This document shows positions 1 through 8,308 of a stretch of 39,480 nucleotides of DNA, in pieces. Source of the DNA: an uncultured Bacteroidota bacterium. GTDB taxonomy: Bacteria > Bacteroidota > Bacteroidia > UKL13-3. The stretch spans positions 5,001 through 44,480 of the forward strand of contig CAISCU010000032.1 in the NCBI GenBank assembly GCA_903883965.1. The letters run 5' to 3'. Both the position numbers and the translations under genes were made by a program. How positions within the stretch are numbered: the stretch's first letter is position 1; each line of letters begins with the position of its first letter. The notes beneath the pieces are model-generated. The model had not been told where the DNA came from, made no database searches, and saw nothing but the letters and a program-made list of their open reading frames with translations.

Positions 1-911
1 TATATATAGGAATGATTCGATGCACTACCGGTATATTCTCCATAATTATTGGGCAAAACTGAATCTTCAATATTAGGAATGGTATAGTCTTGAATATGGC
101 AGTGTTCTATTTTATTCATGTATTGGCCTCCTATTTTTATGGTTCCCAATTCACCTATAACTGTAATACTGCTTTCAAAATTGGCATTCCAAATAGCAGT
201 TGAGTATTGGAATGTACCAATACCTTCCTTTAAAAACTTAAATTTTATGAGGCCAGAATCTTCAAATTCAGATAGACTATAGGGGTTGAACTTGTAAAAT
301 GAGGCGACTATTTCATGGATATCTCCAAACAACCAATACATTATGTCTATGAAATGGGAGAATTGTGTAAACAAAGGACCTCCGTCCATTAGTTTAGTTC
401 CCCTCCACGATCCTTTTGTGTAATACCGATTATCTCTATTCCAGTAACAATTGATTTGAACCAAATGAATCTTCCCTAGCTTATTGTCATCAATCAAAGA
501 TTTCATCCACAATACTGATGGAGAAAAGCGATTTTGCTTTACTACAAATATTTTGCGCTTGAATAAATCAGCTAATTGTATCAATTCTTTTCCTTCTTCA
601 GAGGTAAGACAAAATGGCTTTTCAACCAATACATCAAATCCACATTTCAATGCAATTGCAGTATATTTAGCGTGCAAACCATTAGGAAGACAAACAGCAA
701 TAACATCTGTTTGGACAGATGCTTCTAAAAAATCAGAAAAAGAATAAAAAACAGGCACCAAATGTCCATATTGCTCCTGAGCCAATTTAAAATTATCAAA
801 ATTGCTTTCAACAATTGCAGATAACTCACAAAAAGAGTGCGCAATTATCTCTTGAACATGTCGCTTACCAATATGTCCAAATCCCAACACACAAAAAAAC
901 TTACTTTTCAA
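1..911 (-). CDS. Gfo/Idh/MocA-family sugar oxidoreductase, 3' end cut by window
   Basis: NAD(P)-dependent oxidoreductase acting on a sugar or nucleotide sugar in the cytoplasm. The frame is open from position 911 to the window edge, giving about 303 residues of a family that usually has 320-350. The N-terminus has the Rossmann loop GFGHIGKRHV (about residues 10-19). The family EKP motif lies at residues 97-99, and the metal/substrate-side segment GGPLFTQFSHFID ends around His186-Asp190. The first usable start is TTG at 911, because an in-frame stop lies just upstream at 921-923 and there is no ATG before the Rossmann loop. The segment around KGSWRGTKLMDGG resembles the WbpB/WlbA type that oxidises UDP-GlcNAc uronic acid at C3. 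That substrate is an inference: the partner aminotransferase and acetyltransferase are not in the window. It is transcribed divergently from the export genes, and the locus probably continues to the left. Confidence 0.85.
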   Translation of the reverse strand, partial: MKSKFFCVLGFGHIGKRHVQEIIAHSFCELSAIVESNFDNFKLAQEQYGHLVPVFYSFSDFLEASVQTDVIAVCLPNGLHAKYTAIALKCGFDVLVEKPFCLTSEEGKELIQLADLFKRKIFVVKQNRFSPSVLWMKSLIDDNKLGKIHLVQINCYWNRDNRYYTKGSWRGTKLMDGGPLFTQFSHFIDIMYWLFGDIHEIVASFYKFNPYSLSEFEDSGLIKFKFLKEGIGTFQYSTAIWNANFESSITVIGELGTIKIGGQYMNKIEHCHIQDYTIPNIEDSVLPNNYGEYTGSASNHSYI

Positions 912-975
912 ATTTGTATTTTATAGTTTAAGGTGAATACGCTTTTACTTTGAAAACAAAGCCTACAAAGATATT

Positions 976-987
976 ATTAGCTTTGAA
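976..987 (+). promoter_or_regulatory. Putative -7 element upstream of polysaccharide export operon
   Basis: TAGCTTTG at 978-985 matches the Bacteroidota -7 consensus TAnnTTTG. A TTTG at 949-952 could be the -33 element, but the 25-base spacing is longer than the usual 19-23. The surrounding 12 bases ATTAGCTTTGAA recur exactly upstream of the other sugar operon (9632-9643, minus strand). The 168-bp gap 912-1079 also serves the divergent oxidoreductase gene. Confidence 0.35.
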
Positions 988-1079
988 TATTCCATTGAAA
1001 ACATATATTTGCAAGTAGTAGAAAAGTGCATAAATTTATTAAATTTTAACACTTTCTGACGATTAATCAACCAAATCTA

Positions 1080-1928
1080 ATGAAAAATAATAAGCAATAC
1101 TTTGATTTGAATTCAACTATTAAAAATGGTGTTTTGTTTATACTGCTATCTGTTTTAATTACCAGCTGTATAGGGAATAAAAAATACCTTTACCTTCAAA
1201 GTAAGTTAACTCAAGATACTTCAAAAATAGAAAGCATCAAATCAAATTTTGTGGAATACCGCTTGAAACCAGGCGATATTTTATACATAAGAATGGTTAC
1301 AGAAGATGAAAAAATGAATGTAGTGTTTAACCCTTTATTTGGAGGTAACATGAACATGCAAATGATGTCTCAAGGTGGTTCTGGAACTCCATTTTATTTA
1401 ATGGGATATTCATTAGATACAGAGGGCAACCTAGCACTTCCATACATTGGCAAAATGAACCTCAAAGGTAAAACAGTAGAAGAAGCAAAAACACTAATGT
1501 ACAACGAAGGTGCAAAATATTTTAAAAACTTCTTTTTACAAGTTAAGTTAGCCGAGTTTAGATTTAGCATACTTGGAGCAGTTAATAGACCTGGTCAATT
1601 CTTTTTCATGGTAAATCATTTAAATATTTTTGAAGCACTGGCTATGGCTGGAGATGTTAATGAAATAGCAATGCGTACCAAACTTACACTGATTCGAGAA
1701 GAAAATGGAGAAAACAAACTCATTCCTATAGATTTAACCGATAAGAACATTATAAAGTCAGACTATTACTTTATTCAACCAAATGACATTTTATATGTAC
1801 AACCTGTAAAATCTCGTTCAATAGGCAACTTGAGTAACTTCCAAAGTTCAATCAATGCTGTATTGCCGTTATTAAGTACATTCTTATTGGTATTAAATAC
1901 TTACATCATATTGAACAACCTTAAATAA
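1080..1928 (+). CDS. Wza-like polysaccharide export outer-membrane lipoprotein
   Basis: Outer-membrane polysaccharide export protein (Wza/BexD/GumB family, 282 aa) that forms the secretion channel for capsule or exopolysaccharide. A hydrophobic leader ends in a lipobox at Cys30 (LITSC), predicting a lipoprotein. The Poly_export core follows (VEYRLKPGDILYI, about residues 58-70). After it comes an SLBB-type domain in which FSILGAVNRPGQFF is typical. A C-terminal hydrophobic stretch (about 262-281) is in the position of the membrane-spanning helix of Wza. The insertion rich in Met, Gly and Gln around residues 85-105 (NPLFGGNMNMQMMSQGG) is unusual, although Bacteroidota homologues vary there. 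The stop overlaps the next start by one base (TAATG), so it is translationally coupled to the Wzc-like kinase, its normal partner. Confidence 0.92.
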   Translation: MKNNKQYFDLNSTIKNGVLFILLSVLITSCIGNKKYLYLQSKLTQDTSKIESIKSNFVEYRLKPGDILYIRMVTEDEKMNVVFNPLFGGNMNMQMMSQGGSGTPFYLMGYSLDTEGNLALPYIGKMNLKGKTVEEAKTLMYNEGAKYFKNFFLQVKLAEFRFSILGAVNRPGQFFFMVNHLNIFEALAMAGDVNEIAMRTKLTLIREENGENKLIPIDLTDKNIIKSDYYFIQPNDILYVQPVKSRSIGNLSNFQSSINAVLPLLSTFLLVLNTYIILNNLK

Positions 1929-4444
1929 TGAAAGAAGCAATGACTAACAAACAAGATTTTAAGGAATTTACCCCAATAAATTCTAATGATACAAGTAAAA
2001 ATTTCAAAACACTCATAGGCAAATTTTTAGGTTACTTACCCTATTATATTCTTTCAATTGTATTAAGCTTTTTAATTGCATTCTTGGTGAATAGATATTC
2101 ATCAGAGAAATATCTAGTAAAAGGTTACTTTTTAATCAAAGAAAAAGGTGGACGAAACAGTTTTGAAGGGATGGATAATTTCATTCAAGGCTTACAATTG
2201 TTAAATACCAGTAAGAATGTAGAGAATGAAATTCAATTGATGAGCTCAAGAATGGTAACTAATGAAACCATTCAAAACTGTGATTTCAATATTGATTATT
2301 TTTTAAGAGGTCAAATTAAAAAAATTGATTTATACCCGAATAGTCCATTTACAGTATTGGTGGATTCTGGTCATGTTCAAACTTATGGAGTTTCATATTT
2401 AATTAAATTCATCAATGAAGGTGAATTCAACATCTATGTAAAAGAAGCAAAACCAATTGTATTGGATCCAAGAACACAAACATTGTACAATGTACCATTT
2501 GTTCTGAAAGAAGGTAAATATAAAATTGGTGAACTTGTTAAAGGAAACAGTTATGCATTTAGAATTTATATTACCCTACCCGAATCTATTAAATATGGAG
2601 AGGAATATGCTTTTGTATTTAATTCTAAAAAGTCTCTGGTAAATAAATATGCAGGCTCTTTCAAAATCAAGCCTATTAATAAACAAACCAGCGTTGTTGA
2701 AATTTTCAAAGAAGGTTTGTGGCCAGAAAAAGATATAAAATTTATCAATACCTTAATGGAAACATACATTCAGAAAGGTTTGTATGACAAGAATCAAATA
2801 TCTACCAACACCATTTCTTTCATTGATAAATATTTAGTTTCTATTACTGATTCATTGCAATTTTTTGAAGATAGGCTTCAAAATTTTAGGATTCAAAATA
2901 AATTGGTTGATATCAGTATTCAAGGTAAAAACTTGATGGAAAACCTTTATGATTTAGAAAAGAAAAAAGCTGAAGAGGAAATTAAACTCAAATATTATGC
3001 CTATTTAAATGAGTATTTACACAAGAACAAAGACCTTGATAAACTAGCGGCTCCAAGTATTATGGGTATACCAGACCCCTTGTTGAATCAGTTGGTTGCA
3101 AAATTGGTTCAATTGTATGCCGAAAAACTCATTTTGACACAAAGCATGGAAAGAATCAATCCAGCTTTATTAGAAAAAGACAAATCAATTGAATTGATTA
3201 AAGCAACAATCTTAGAAAACATCAAAAACATACAGAATAATTCTAAGATTTTAATTGCAGATATTGGTTCTAGAATCAATGGTTTTGAAGGTCAGGTTTC
3301 TACCCTTCCTGAAAAAGAACAAAAGCTATTGAACATTGAAAGAAAATACAAACTGAACGACAAACTTTTAACTTATTTATTAGAAAAGAAAGCAGAGGCC
3401 GGAATTGCAGGTGCAGCTAACATTTCTGATAATAAAATAGTAGACAATGCAGTAGTGATCATGAAAACATCTCCTAAAACAGGAATGAATTATTTGTTTT
3501 CAATTATTTTTGGTTTGGTTATACCATTGGTAATCATCTTTTTCATTGAATTTTTTGACAACAGAATTAACAACCACAGTATTTTACAATCTGTAACCTC
3601 AATTCCTATAGTAGGTAACATACCGCATAACAATAAAAAATCAACATTGGTTATTGCTAATCATCCAAAAGCAGCTGTTTCTGAAAGTTTTAGGAACTTG
3701 AGATCTAATATGAATTTCATTACCAAAAATAAATCAGGATGCAATACAATTTTGGTTACTTCTACAGTATCAGGAGAAGGAAAAACCTTTATTAGCATGA
3801 ACTTGGCATCGGTTTTAGCTATTGGTGGATTTAAAACATTGTTGATTGGTGTCGATTTAAGAAAGCCTAAAATTTTCCAAGATTTTAAATTGGACAACCA
3901 CATAGGTTTAACCAACTACTTAATTGGAAAAGTGGGCAAAAAAGACATCATTCAAAATACATTAACTCCAAACTTAAGTATTATAACTGCTGGACCTACT
4001 CCTCCAAACCCTTCTGAGTTAATTATGTCAGACGAGTTTAAAAACTTAATTGCTGAACTCAAATCTGATTTTGATTTTATAGTATTAGATACCCCTCCTA
4101 TTGGATTGGTTGCAGATGGTTTGGATTTAATGCCTCATACCGATATTATTTTGTACGTGGTACGTCAAAGAATCAGTAGAAAAAACTACCTAAACATGAT
4201 CAATGACATTTACAGTCAAGAACAAGAGAAAAATGTTGGTTTGGTGTTTAACGATATCAACTTTGCAAATGTATACGGATACGGATATGGCTCATATGGT
4301 TACGGATATGGCAATAACTACGGCTACGGATATGGTTATGGATATGGTTATGGTTACGGATATGGTTACGGATATGGATACGGTAACTATGGCGAAATAG
4401 AACAAGAGAAAAAACCTGGTTGGAAAAGGTTCCTAGGTATATAA
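1928..4444 (+). CDS. Wzc-like polysaccharide co-polymerase / BY-type tyrosine kinase
   Basis: Inner-membrane protein of 838 aa controlling polysaccharide chain length and export (Wzc/ExoP/GumC family). Transmembrane helix 1 spans about 37-55. A large periplasmic Wzz/GNVR part with coiled coil (about 290-470) follows, then helix 2 at about 522-545. The cytosolic BY-kinase domain has Walker A SGEGKT with Lys619, Walker A' GVDLRKPK with Asp643, and Walker B VLDTPP with Asp721. In this family a tyrosine-rich C-terminus is the autophosphorylation site. Here residues 783-821 hold 18 tyrosines in almost perfect Tyr-Gly alternation, far more regular than the usual scattered cluster. A short basic tail (KKPGWKRFLGI) follows. 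It is cotranscribed with the Wza-like gene and ends at a strong terminator. Some GumC-type homologues lack kinase activity, but all three nucleotide motifs are intact here. Confidence 0.94.
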   Translation: MKEAMTNKQDFKEFTPINSNDTSKNFKTLIGKFLGYLPYYILSIVLSFLIAFLVNRYSSEKYLVKGYFLIKEKGGRNSFEGMDNFIQGLQLLNTSKNVENEIQLMSSRMVTNETIQNCDFNIDYFLRGQIKKIDLYPNSPFTVLVDSGHVQTYGVSYLIKFINEGEFNIYVKEAKPIVLDPRTQTLYNVPFVLKEGKYKIGELVKGNSYAFRIYITLPESIKYGEEYAFVFNSKKSLVNKYAGSFKIKPINKQTSVVEIFKEGLWPEKDIKFINTLMETYIQKGLYDKNQISTNTISFIDKYLVSITDSLQFFEDRLQNFRIQNKLVDISIQGKNLMENLYDLEKKKAEEEIKLKYYAYLNEYLHKNKDLDKLAAPSIMGIPDPLLNQLVAKLVQLYAEKLILTQSMERINPALLEKDKSIELIKATILENIKNIQNNSKILIADIGSRINGFEGQVSTLPEKEQKLLNIERKYKLNDKLLTYLLEKKAEAGIAGAANISDNKIVDNAVVIMKTSPKTGMNYLFSIIFGLVIPLVIIFFIEFFDNRINNHSILQSVTSIPIVGNIPHNNKKSTLVIANHPKAAVSESFRNLRSNMNFITKNKSGCNTILVTSTVSGEGKTFISMNLASVLAIGGFKTLLIGVDLRKPKIFQDFKLDNHIGLTNYLIGKVGKKDIIQNTLTPNLSIITAGPTPPNPSELIMSDEFKNLIAELKSDFDFIVLDTPPIGLVADGLDLMPHTDIILYVVRQRISRKNYLNMINDIYSQEQEKNVGLVFNDINFANVYGYGYGSYGYGYGNNYGYGYGYGYGYGYGYGYGYGYGNYGEIEQEKKPGWKRFLGI
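4274..4390 (+). repeat. In-frame hexanucleotide Tyr-Gly codon repeat
   Basis: Tandem units of the form TAY-GGN encode the Tyr-Gly tail of the kinase. There are six tyrosine codons before an Asn-Asn interruption and twelve after it. The units alternate TAT/TAC and GGT/GGA/GGC, so the protein repeat is more exact than the DNA repeat. This points to selection on the protein, although 6-base slippage could still change the copy number without shifting frame. Confidence 0.9.
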
Positions 4445-4476
4445 AAAAAAGAGCACCAATTGGTGCTCTTTTTTTT
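4443..4476. terminator. Perfectly palindromic bidirectional intrinsic terminator
   Basis: Eight A, the stem GAGCACC, loop AATT, the stem GGTGCTC and eight T make a fully symmetric hairpin with U-tracts on both strands. It lies between the kinase stop (4444) and the stop of the convergent glycosyltransferase gene (4489), so it can end both transcripts. Confidence 0.92.
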
Positions 4477-4488
4477 GCAGCTAATTAG

Positions 4489-5421
4489 CTAGCTGATGAA
4501 TTTCCATTTTAGCTTCCAGTAAATTAAACTGAAAACAGCTATTAAGCCAATAAATACATACCAAGGAACTTGTTGATTGAGTAATAAAAAATTAATTGCC
4601 AACTGCAACAACGCATAAATGAGGGCGATTTGAATATGCGAAAATTTAGCTTCATTGGTTAAATATTGATATAAATGTTGGCGATGTGCTTTAAATATAT
4701 TTTCACGCTTAGTTATTCTATACATCAGGGTATAAATGGTATCTATTCCATAAATAAGGAGTAAACCAATGAGTGTGAAATTAGTTGTTTCAATGATTCT
4801 AACTATCATAAAATAAACAATCAACAAAGACATCGCAATACTCCCTACATCACCAGCAAATACTAAAGCTACCTTACGGATATTAAAAAATGAAAACACC
4901 ACTACGGATAGTACAATATAGTATTGAAGTGTTTGAATGGATTCATTGGTTTCTGTTAATAACAACGGAATTAATATAGACAATGAGTACAATGCTGTTA
5001 TGCCGTTGATTCCATCCATAAAATTGTAGGCATTTAAAATGCCAATAAATACAATCAAGGCAAGAACCAAATAAATAGGTGAAACCAGCTCAAATAAATC
5101 CAATTGATAAAAAACCAATAACATTGAGGCCAGATGAAATATGAATCTAATTTTATTTGAAAGAGACTTCACATCATCCAAAAAACTGATAAAACCAGCC
5201 ATAAAAACAGCTAGAATTAAAAATGGAAATTGAAATTGATGAATAAGAAAAAAAAGAAATGTTGCAATGACAAATACAAGTCCTCCGCCTCTAATGGTTG
5301 GGATTTGATGAGAACTTCTTTCGTTGGGTAAATCAACAATTTTGTAATGTTGTGAAACTTTAATGTAAGTGAACTCAATAGCAAATAATACTATTGTCAA
5401 AAGTATAAGTTCTATAATCAT
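4489..5421 (-). CDS. WbpL/WecA-like undecaprenyl-phosphate HexNAc-1-P transferase (MraY family)
   Basis: Polytopic membrane enzyme (310 aa, glycosyltransferase family 4/MraY superfamily) that moves a sugar-1-phosphate from a UDP-sugar to undecaprenyl phosphate, starting a lipid-linked repeat unit. Diagnostic motifs are present in order: DLPNERSSHQ (30-39) followed by TIRGGG, the metal-binding LDD (81-83), NFMDG (133-137), GDVGS (190-194), and a basic HRQHLYQYL cytosolic loop near residue 245. Roughly ten hydrophobic helices are visible. The ATGA start overlaps the stop of the upstream reductase gene by four bases. That pairing matches the WbpV/WbpK-WbpL arrangement of O-antigen loci, suggesting a QuiNAc- or FucNAc-type substrate; the substrate itself is inference. 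Confidence 0.93.
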   Translation of the reverse strand: MIIELILLTIVLFAIEFTYIKVSQHYKIVDLPNERSSHQIPTIRGGGLVFVIATFLFFLIHQFQFPFLILAVFMAGFISFLDDVKSLSNKIRFIFHLASMLLVFYQLDLFELVSPIYLVLALIVFIGILNAYNFMDGINGITALYSLSILIPLLLTETNESIQTLQYYIVLSVVVFSFFNIRKVALVFAGDVGSIAMSLLIVYFMIVRIIETTNFTLIGLLLIYGIDTIYTLMYRITKRENIFKAHRQHLYQYLTNEAKFSHIQIALIYALLQLAINFLLLNQQVPWYVFIGLIAVFSLIYWKLKWKFIS

Positions 5422-6377
5422 GGTAATTTTTTAAATGAATTGATAGTTGTTTTTAAGCCCTCTCTTGTTGTAATGGGCAATTGAACACCTAGTGCTTGAA
5501 GTACTTTATGGTTACTCACTTGATAGCTTTCAACCAATTTATTGAGTTGTTCTGTTCCAATTGGTAAATGCATGCAGTCGAATAAATGAAATAAGAATCG
5601 AACTCCATTTTGGGGGATATTTAACTTGATAATTTTTTTGTGATTTGATTCTGCTATGAGGTCAATTAAATCATTTGTACTTACTGATTCATTATCTGCT
5701 AAGTGGTAAACACCTGATGGAATATTACTGCCTAGTATTTTCCCAATTAAAAAAACCATATTAAAAATACTCAAATAAGAGCGTTTGTTCTGAAATGCTG
5801 CCAAAGGATATGGTATTCCTTTATTTGTAAAGTTGACCAATAAATTTAAATTGCCTTTATTACCTGGACCATGAATCATGCAGGGTCTCAGTATATAATA
5901 TTTTTTTTCAGTTGTTGGATGTGCTTCTAAATAGCCGGCATATAAAAATTCAATTGATTGTTCAGCAGCCAATTTAGACCTACCATAAGCTGTTTGGGGA
6001 TTTGGAATACACTCTTCCGTTAATACTGATTCTACATGATCGGCAGCAGCTTTTACAGAACTGATATAAATAAATTGTTTTGCATTTGAAGCCAAAAAAC
6101 GCTTAAATAACAGAGTGGTTAAATGGGTATTTACTTCAAAATACACCTGCTCATTGGTGGTATTTTTTGTATCATGAGCCATTCCTGCTAAATGAATATA
6201 GTTAGTTACTTCAGGTAATTCTCCTGCTTTAATTTGATCCCAACTGAGTGCATTTGATTCAGTTATAGTTCTATTTAACTCTAGAATTTGATCAGACGGA
6301 AATTTAGCTTGTAAATAAGCTTTTAAGTGCTTACCTACAAAGCCCGTAGTTCCTGATATCAAAGTTGTTGTATTCAC
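5418..6377 (-). CDS. NAD-dependent epimerase/dehydratase, probable 4-keto-sugar reductase (WbpV/WbpK-like)
   Basis: Extended short-chain dehydrogenase of 319 aa acting on a nucleotide sugar. The nucleotide-binding loop GTTGFVG is at residues 9-15. The catalytic set is visible as Ser106/Ser107, Tyr131 and Lys135 (YGRSK). With the WbpM-type 4,6-dehydratase at 9933 and the WbpL-like transferase immediately downstream, the likely job is reduction of UDP-4-keto-6-deoxy-HexNAc. Reduction of the Gmd product is the main alternative, because no other GDP-4-keto-6-deoxymannose reductase is in the window. The start is GTG at 6377, two bases after the stop of the glycosyltransferase gene upstream; there is no better ATG before the Rossmann motif. 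Confidence 0.85.
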   Translation of the reverse strand: MNTTTLISGTTGFVGKHLKAYLQAKFPSDQILELNRTITESNALSWDQIKAGELPEVTNYIHLAGMAHDTKNTTNEQVYFEVNTHLTTLLFKRFLASNAKQFIYISSVKAAADHVESVLTEECIPNPQTAYGRSKLAAEQSIEFLYAGYLEAHPTTEKKYYILRPCMIHGPGNKGNLNLLVNFTNKGIPYPLAAFQNKRSYLSIFNMVFLIGKILGSNIPSGVYHLADNESVSTNDLIDLIAESNHKKIIKLNIPQNGVRFLFHLFDCMHLPIGTEQLNKLVESYQVSNHKVLQALGVQLPITTREGLKTTINSFKKLP

Positions 6378-6379
6378 AG

Positions 6380-7132
6380 TTATGTAGTTATAATGCTTGT
6401 TTTAAACTGATTTAATTTAGTTAAAAACCTTAATAAAACAATCCATTTATTTGTTTTGATGTGGTGAGTTTTTAATGCCCTAATGATTTCAATTGTTTTG
6501 GTATAATAACTAAAAAAACCATTGTTACTTTTACCTCCTGTTTGCATATTTACCGTTAAAATTGGGACGTATTGAATTACAAAATCAAAACTAAAGAGCC
6601 GAATTAAGTATTCAAAATCGGCAGCTATTTCATAATTTTCTATAAAGTAACCAACCTGTTCATAGCATTTTTTTTTACAATAAAAACCAGGATGTGGTGG
6701 CATTAATCCTTTCTTAAAATCAGTTGGAGACCATTTTTGTGGATTGATGTACCTGACTCTTTTATTGTCTTTTACAAAACATACATCAGTGTATAATGCA
6801 TCTAACAAATGATCTTGGTAAAAATAACTGGCAATATTTGCCAGAACTTGATTGTTTTCGAAATAATCTCCCGCATGAAGAAATCCGACTATTTCTCCAG
6901 TGGCAGCCTTCAAACCTTTGTTCAATGCCTCGTACATAGAACGGTCATCTTCACTTTTTAGACATGAAATTTGTTGTTGGTATTTACTTAAAATTGACTG
7001 TGTTTGATCTGTAGAATTTCCATCTATGACTATGTATTCAATATTGTCATACGTTTGATTTAAAACAGATAAAACTGTTTTCTCAATAAATGCATCTGCA
7101 TTTTTACAAACAGTAATGATTGAGATTTTCAA
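6380..7132 (-). CDS. Family 2 glycosyltransferase
   Basis: GT-A fold glycosyltransferase of 250 aa, of the WfgS/colanic-acid type, adding one sugar to a growing repeat unit at the cytoplasmic face. The N-terminal strand KISIITVCKNADAFIEKTV and VIDGNSTDQT (Asp37 nearby) form the nucleotide-sugar site. SEDDRSMYEALNKGLKAATG is the family signature for this clade. The DxD-equivalent segment reads FLHAGDYF with Asp89. The start is TTG at 7132: no ATG lies in frame before the conserved first strand. It sits between gmd and the 4-reductase in a tight minus-strand operon. Donor and acceptor cannot be read from sequence. Confidence 0.9.
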   Translation of the reverse strand: MKISIITVCKNADAFIEKTVLSVLNQTYDNIEYIVIDGNSTDQTQSILSKYQQQISCLKSEDDRSMYEALNKGLKAATGEIVGFLHAGDYFENNQVLANIASYFYQDHLLDALYTDVCFVKDNKRVRYINPQKWSPTDFKKGLMPPHPGFYCKKKCYEQVGYFIENYEIAADFEYLIRLFSFDFVIQYVPILTVNMQTGGKSNNGFFSYYTKTIEIIRALKTHHIKTNKWIVLLRFLTKLNQFKTSIITT

Positions 7133-7155
7133 GGATGCAAATGAATCAGTTAATA

Positions 7156-8295
7156 TTACTCGTTTTGGTTGAAAATGGTATGTCCAGCGTCAAATAAGAA
7201 CTTTTCCTTTTGCATTAATTTAACATCTGACAAAACCATGTCTTCTACCAAAGATTTTAAATTGTATTTGGGTTTCCAATTCAATTGCTGTTGTGCTTTT
7301 GATGCATCTCCAACCAATAAATCTACTTCTGTTGGTCTAAAATAACGCGGGTCTACAGCAATGATTTCATCACCTATTTTTAATGTACAATCATGAATTC
7401 CTAATTTTACCAGTTTGTCTTTGTCTATAGATGAAACAGCTCCAGTTTCGGCAATCAACGAACCACTAAATTCCAAATTGATACCAATTTCTGAGAATAC
7501 CATTTTTACAAAATCTCTAATGGTTGTAGTAATGCCGGTAGCTATAACAAAGTCGGCAGGTTCTTCTTGCTGTAGCATCAAATACATGGCTTCAACATAA
7601 TCTTTTGCATGCCCCCAATCTCTTTGAGCATTGAGATTGCCTAAAAAAAGCTGCTGTTGCATTCCTAAAACAATCTTAGCGGCTGCTCTCGTTATTTTTC
7701 TTGTAACAAAAGTTTCTCCCCTAACCGGACTCTCATGGTTAAATAAAATACCATTACAAGCAAACATTTGATATGCCTCTCTGTAATTTACCGTAATCCA
7801 ATAGGCATATAATTTGGCTACTGCATAAGGTGATCTTGGATAAAAAGGAGTTGATTCTGATTGAGGAACTGCTTGAACCAAACCATACAATTCAGATGTT
7901 GAAGCCTGATAAATTTTGGTTTTTTTACTGAGCCCCAATAATCTGACAGCCTCTAATATTCTTAATGTTCCAATACCGTCGGCATTGGCTGTATATTCTG
8001 GTGTTTCAAAACTCACATGTACATGGCTCATTGCAGCCAGATTGTATATTTCATCTGGTTGTACTTCTTGTATGATTCTAATTAAATTGGTAGAGTCTGT
8101 TAAATCTCCAAAATGCAATTTAAAATGAATATTTTTTTCGTGTGGATCTTGGTATAAATGATCTATTCGATCTGTATTAAATAGAGAACTTCTTCTTTTG
8201 ATTCCATGAACTTCATACCCTTTAGATAACAAAAGTTCTGCTAAATAAGACCCATCTTGTCCGGTAACACCGGTTATCAATGCAATTTTTGACAT
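7156..8295 (-). CDS. gmd: GDP-mannose 4,6-dehydratase
   Basis: Converts GDP-D-mannose to GDP-4-keto-6-deoxy-D-mannose, the branch point to GDP-fucose, GDP-rhamnose and perosamine. The 379-aa protein has the NADP-binding loop GVTGQDG at 9-15 and GIKRRSS at 31-37, which fits the Gmd cofactor pocket. The active-site residues Thr133 and Glu135 (STSELYG), Tyr157 and Lys161 ([10 protein letters not shown]) are all present, as is the family segment [16 protein letters not shown]. Length and motifs are typical. It lies 13 bp downstream of the nucleotide-sugar dehydrogenase gene in the same operon. No fcl or perosamine synthase gene follows, so the final sugar is not settled here. Confidence 0.96.
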   Translation of the reverse strand: MSKIALITGVTGQDGSYLAELLLSKGYEVHGIKRRSSLFNTDRIDHLYQDPHEKNIHFKLHFGDLTDSTNLIRIIQEVQPDEIYNLAAMSHVHVSFETPEYTANADGIGTLRILEAVRLLGLSKKTKIYQASTSELYGLVQAVPQSESTPFYPRSPYAVAKLYAYWITVNYREAYQMFACNGILFNHESPVRGETFVTRKITRAAAKIVLGMQQQLFLGNLNAQRDWGHAKDYVEAMYLMLQQEEPADFVIATGITTTIRDFVKMVFSEIGINLEFSGSLIAETGAVSSIDKDKLVKLGIHDCTLKIGDEIIAVDPRYFRPTEVDLLVGDASKAQQQLNWKPKYNLKSLVEDMVLSDVKLMQKEKFLFDAGHTIFNQNE

Positions 8296-8308
8296 TTTTT
8301 ATAAATTA

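Noticed and set aside
484-747. Plus-strand open frame of 87 codons
   Set aside because: It is antisense to the Gfo/Idh/MocA gene, whose translation shows clear family motifs through the same stretch.
4203-4400. Alternative-frame open frame through the Tyr-Gly repeat (Met-Asp/Thr-rich)
   Set aside because: It only reads the 6-base repeat in another phase; the kinase frame is established by Walker motifs upstream.
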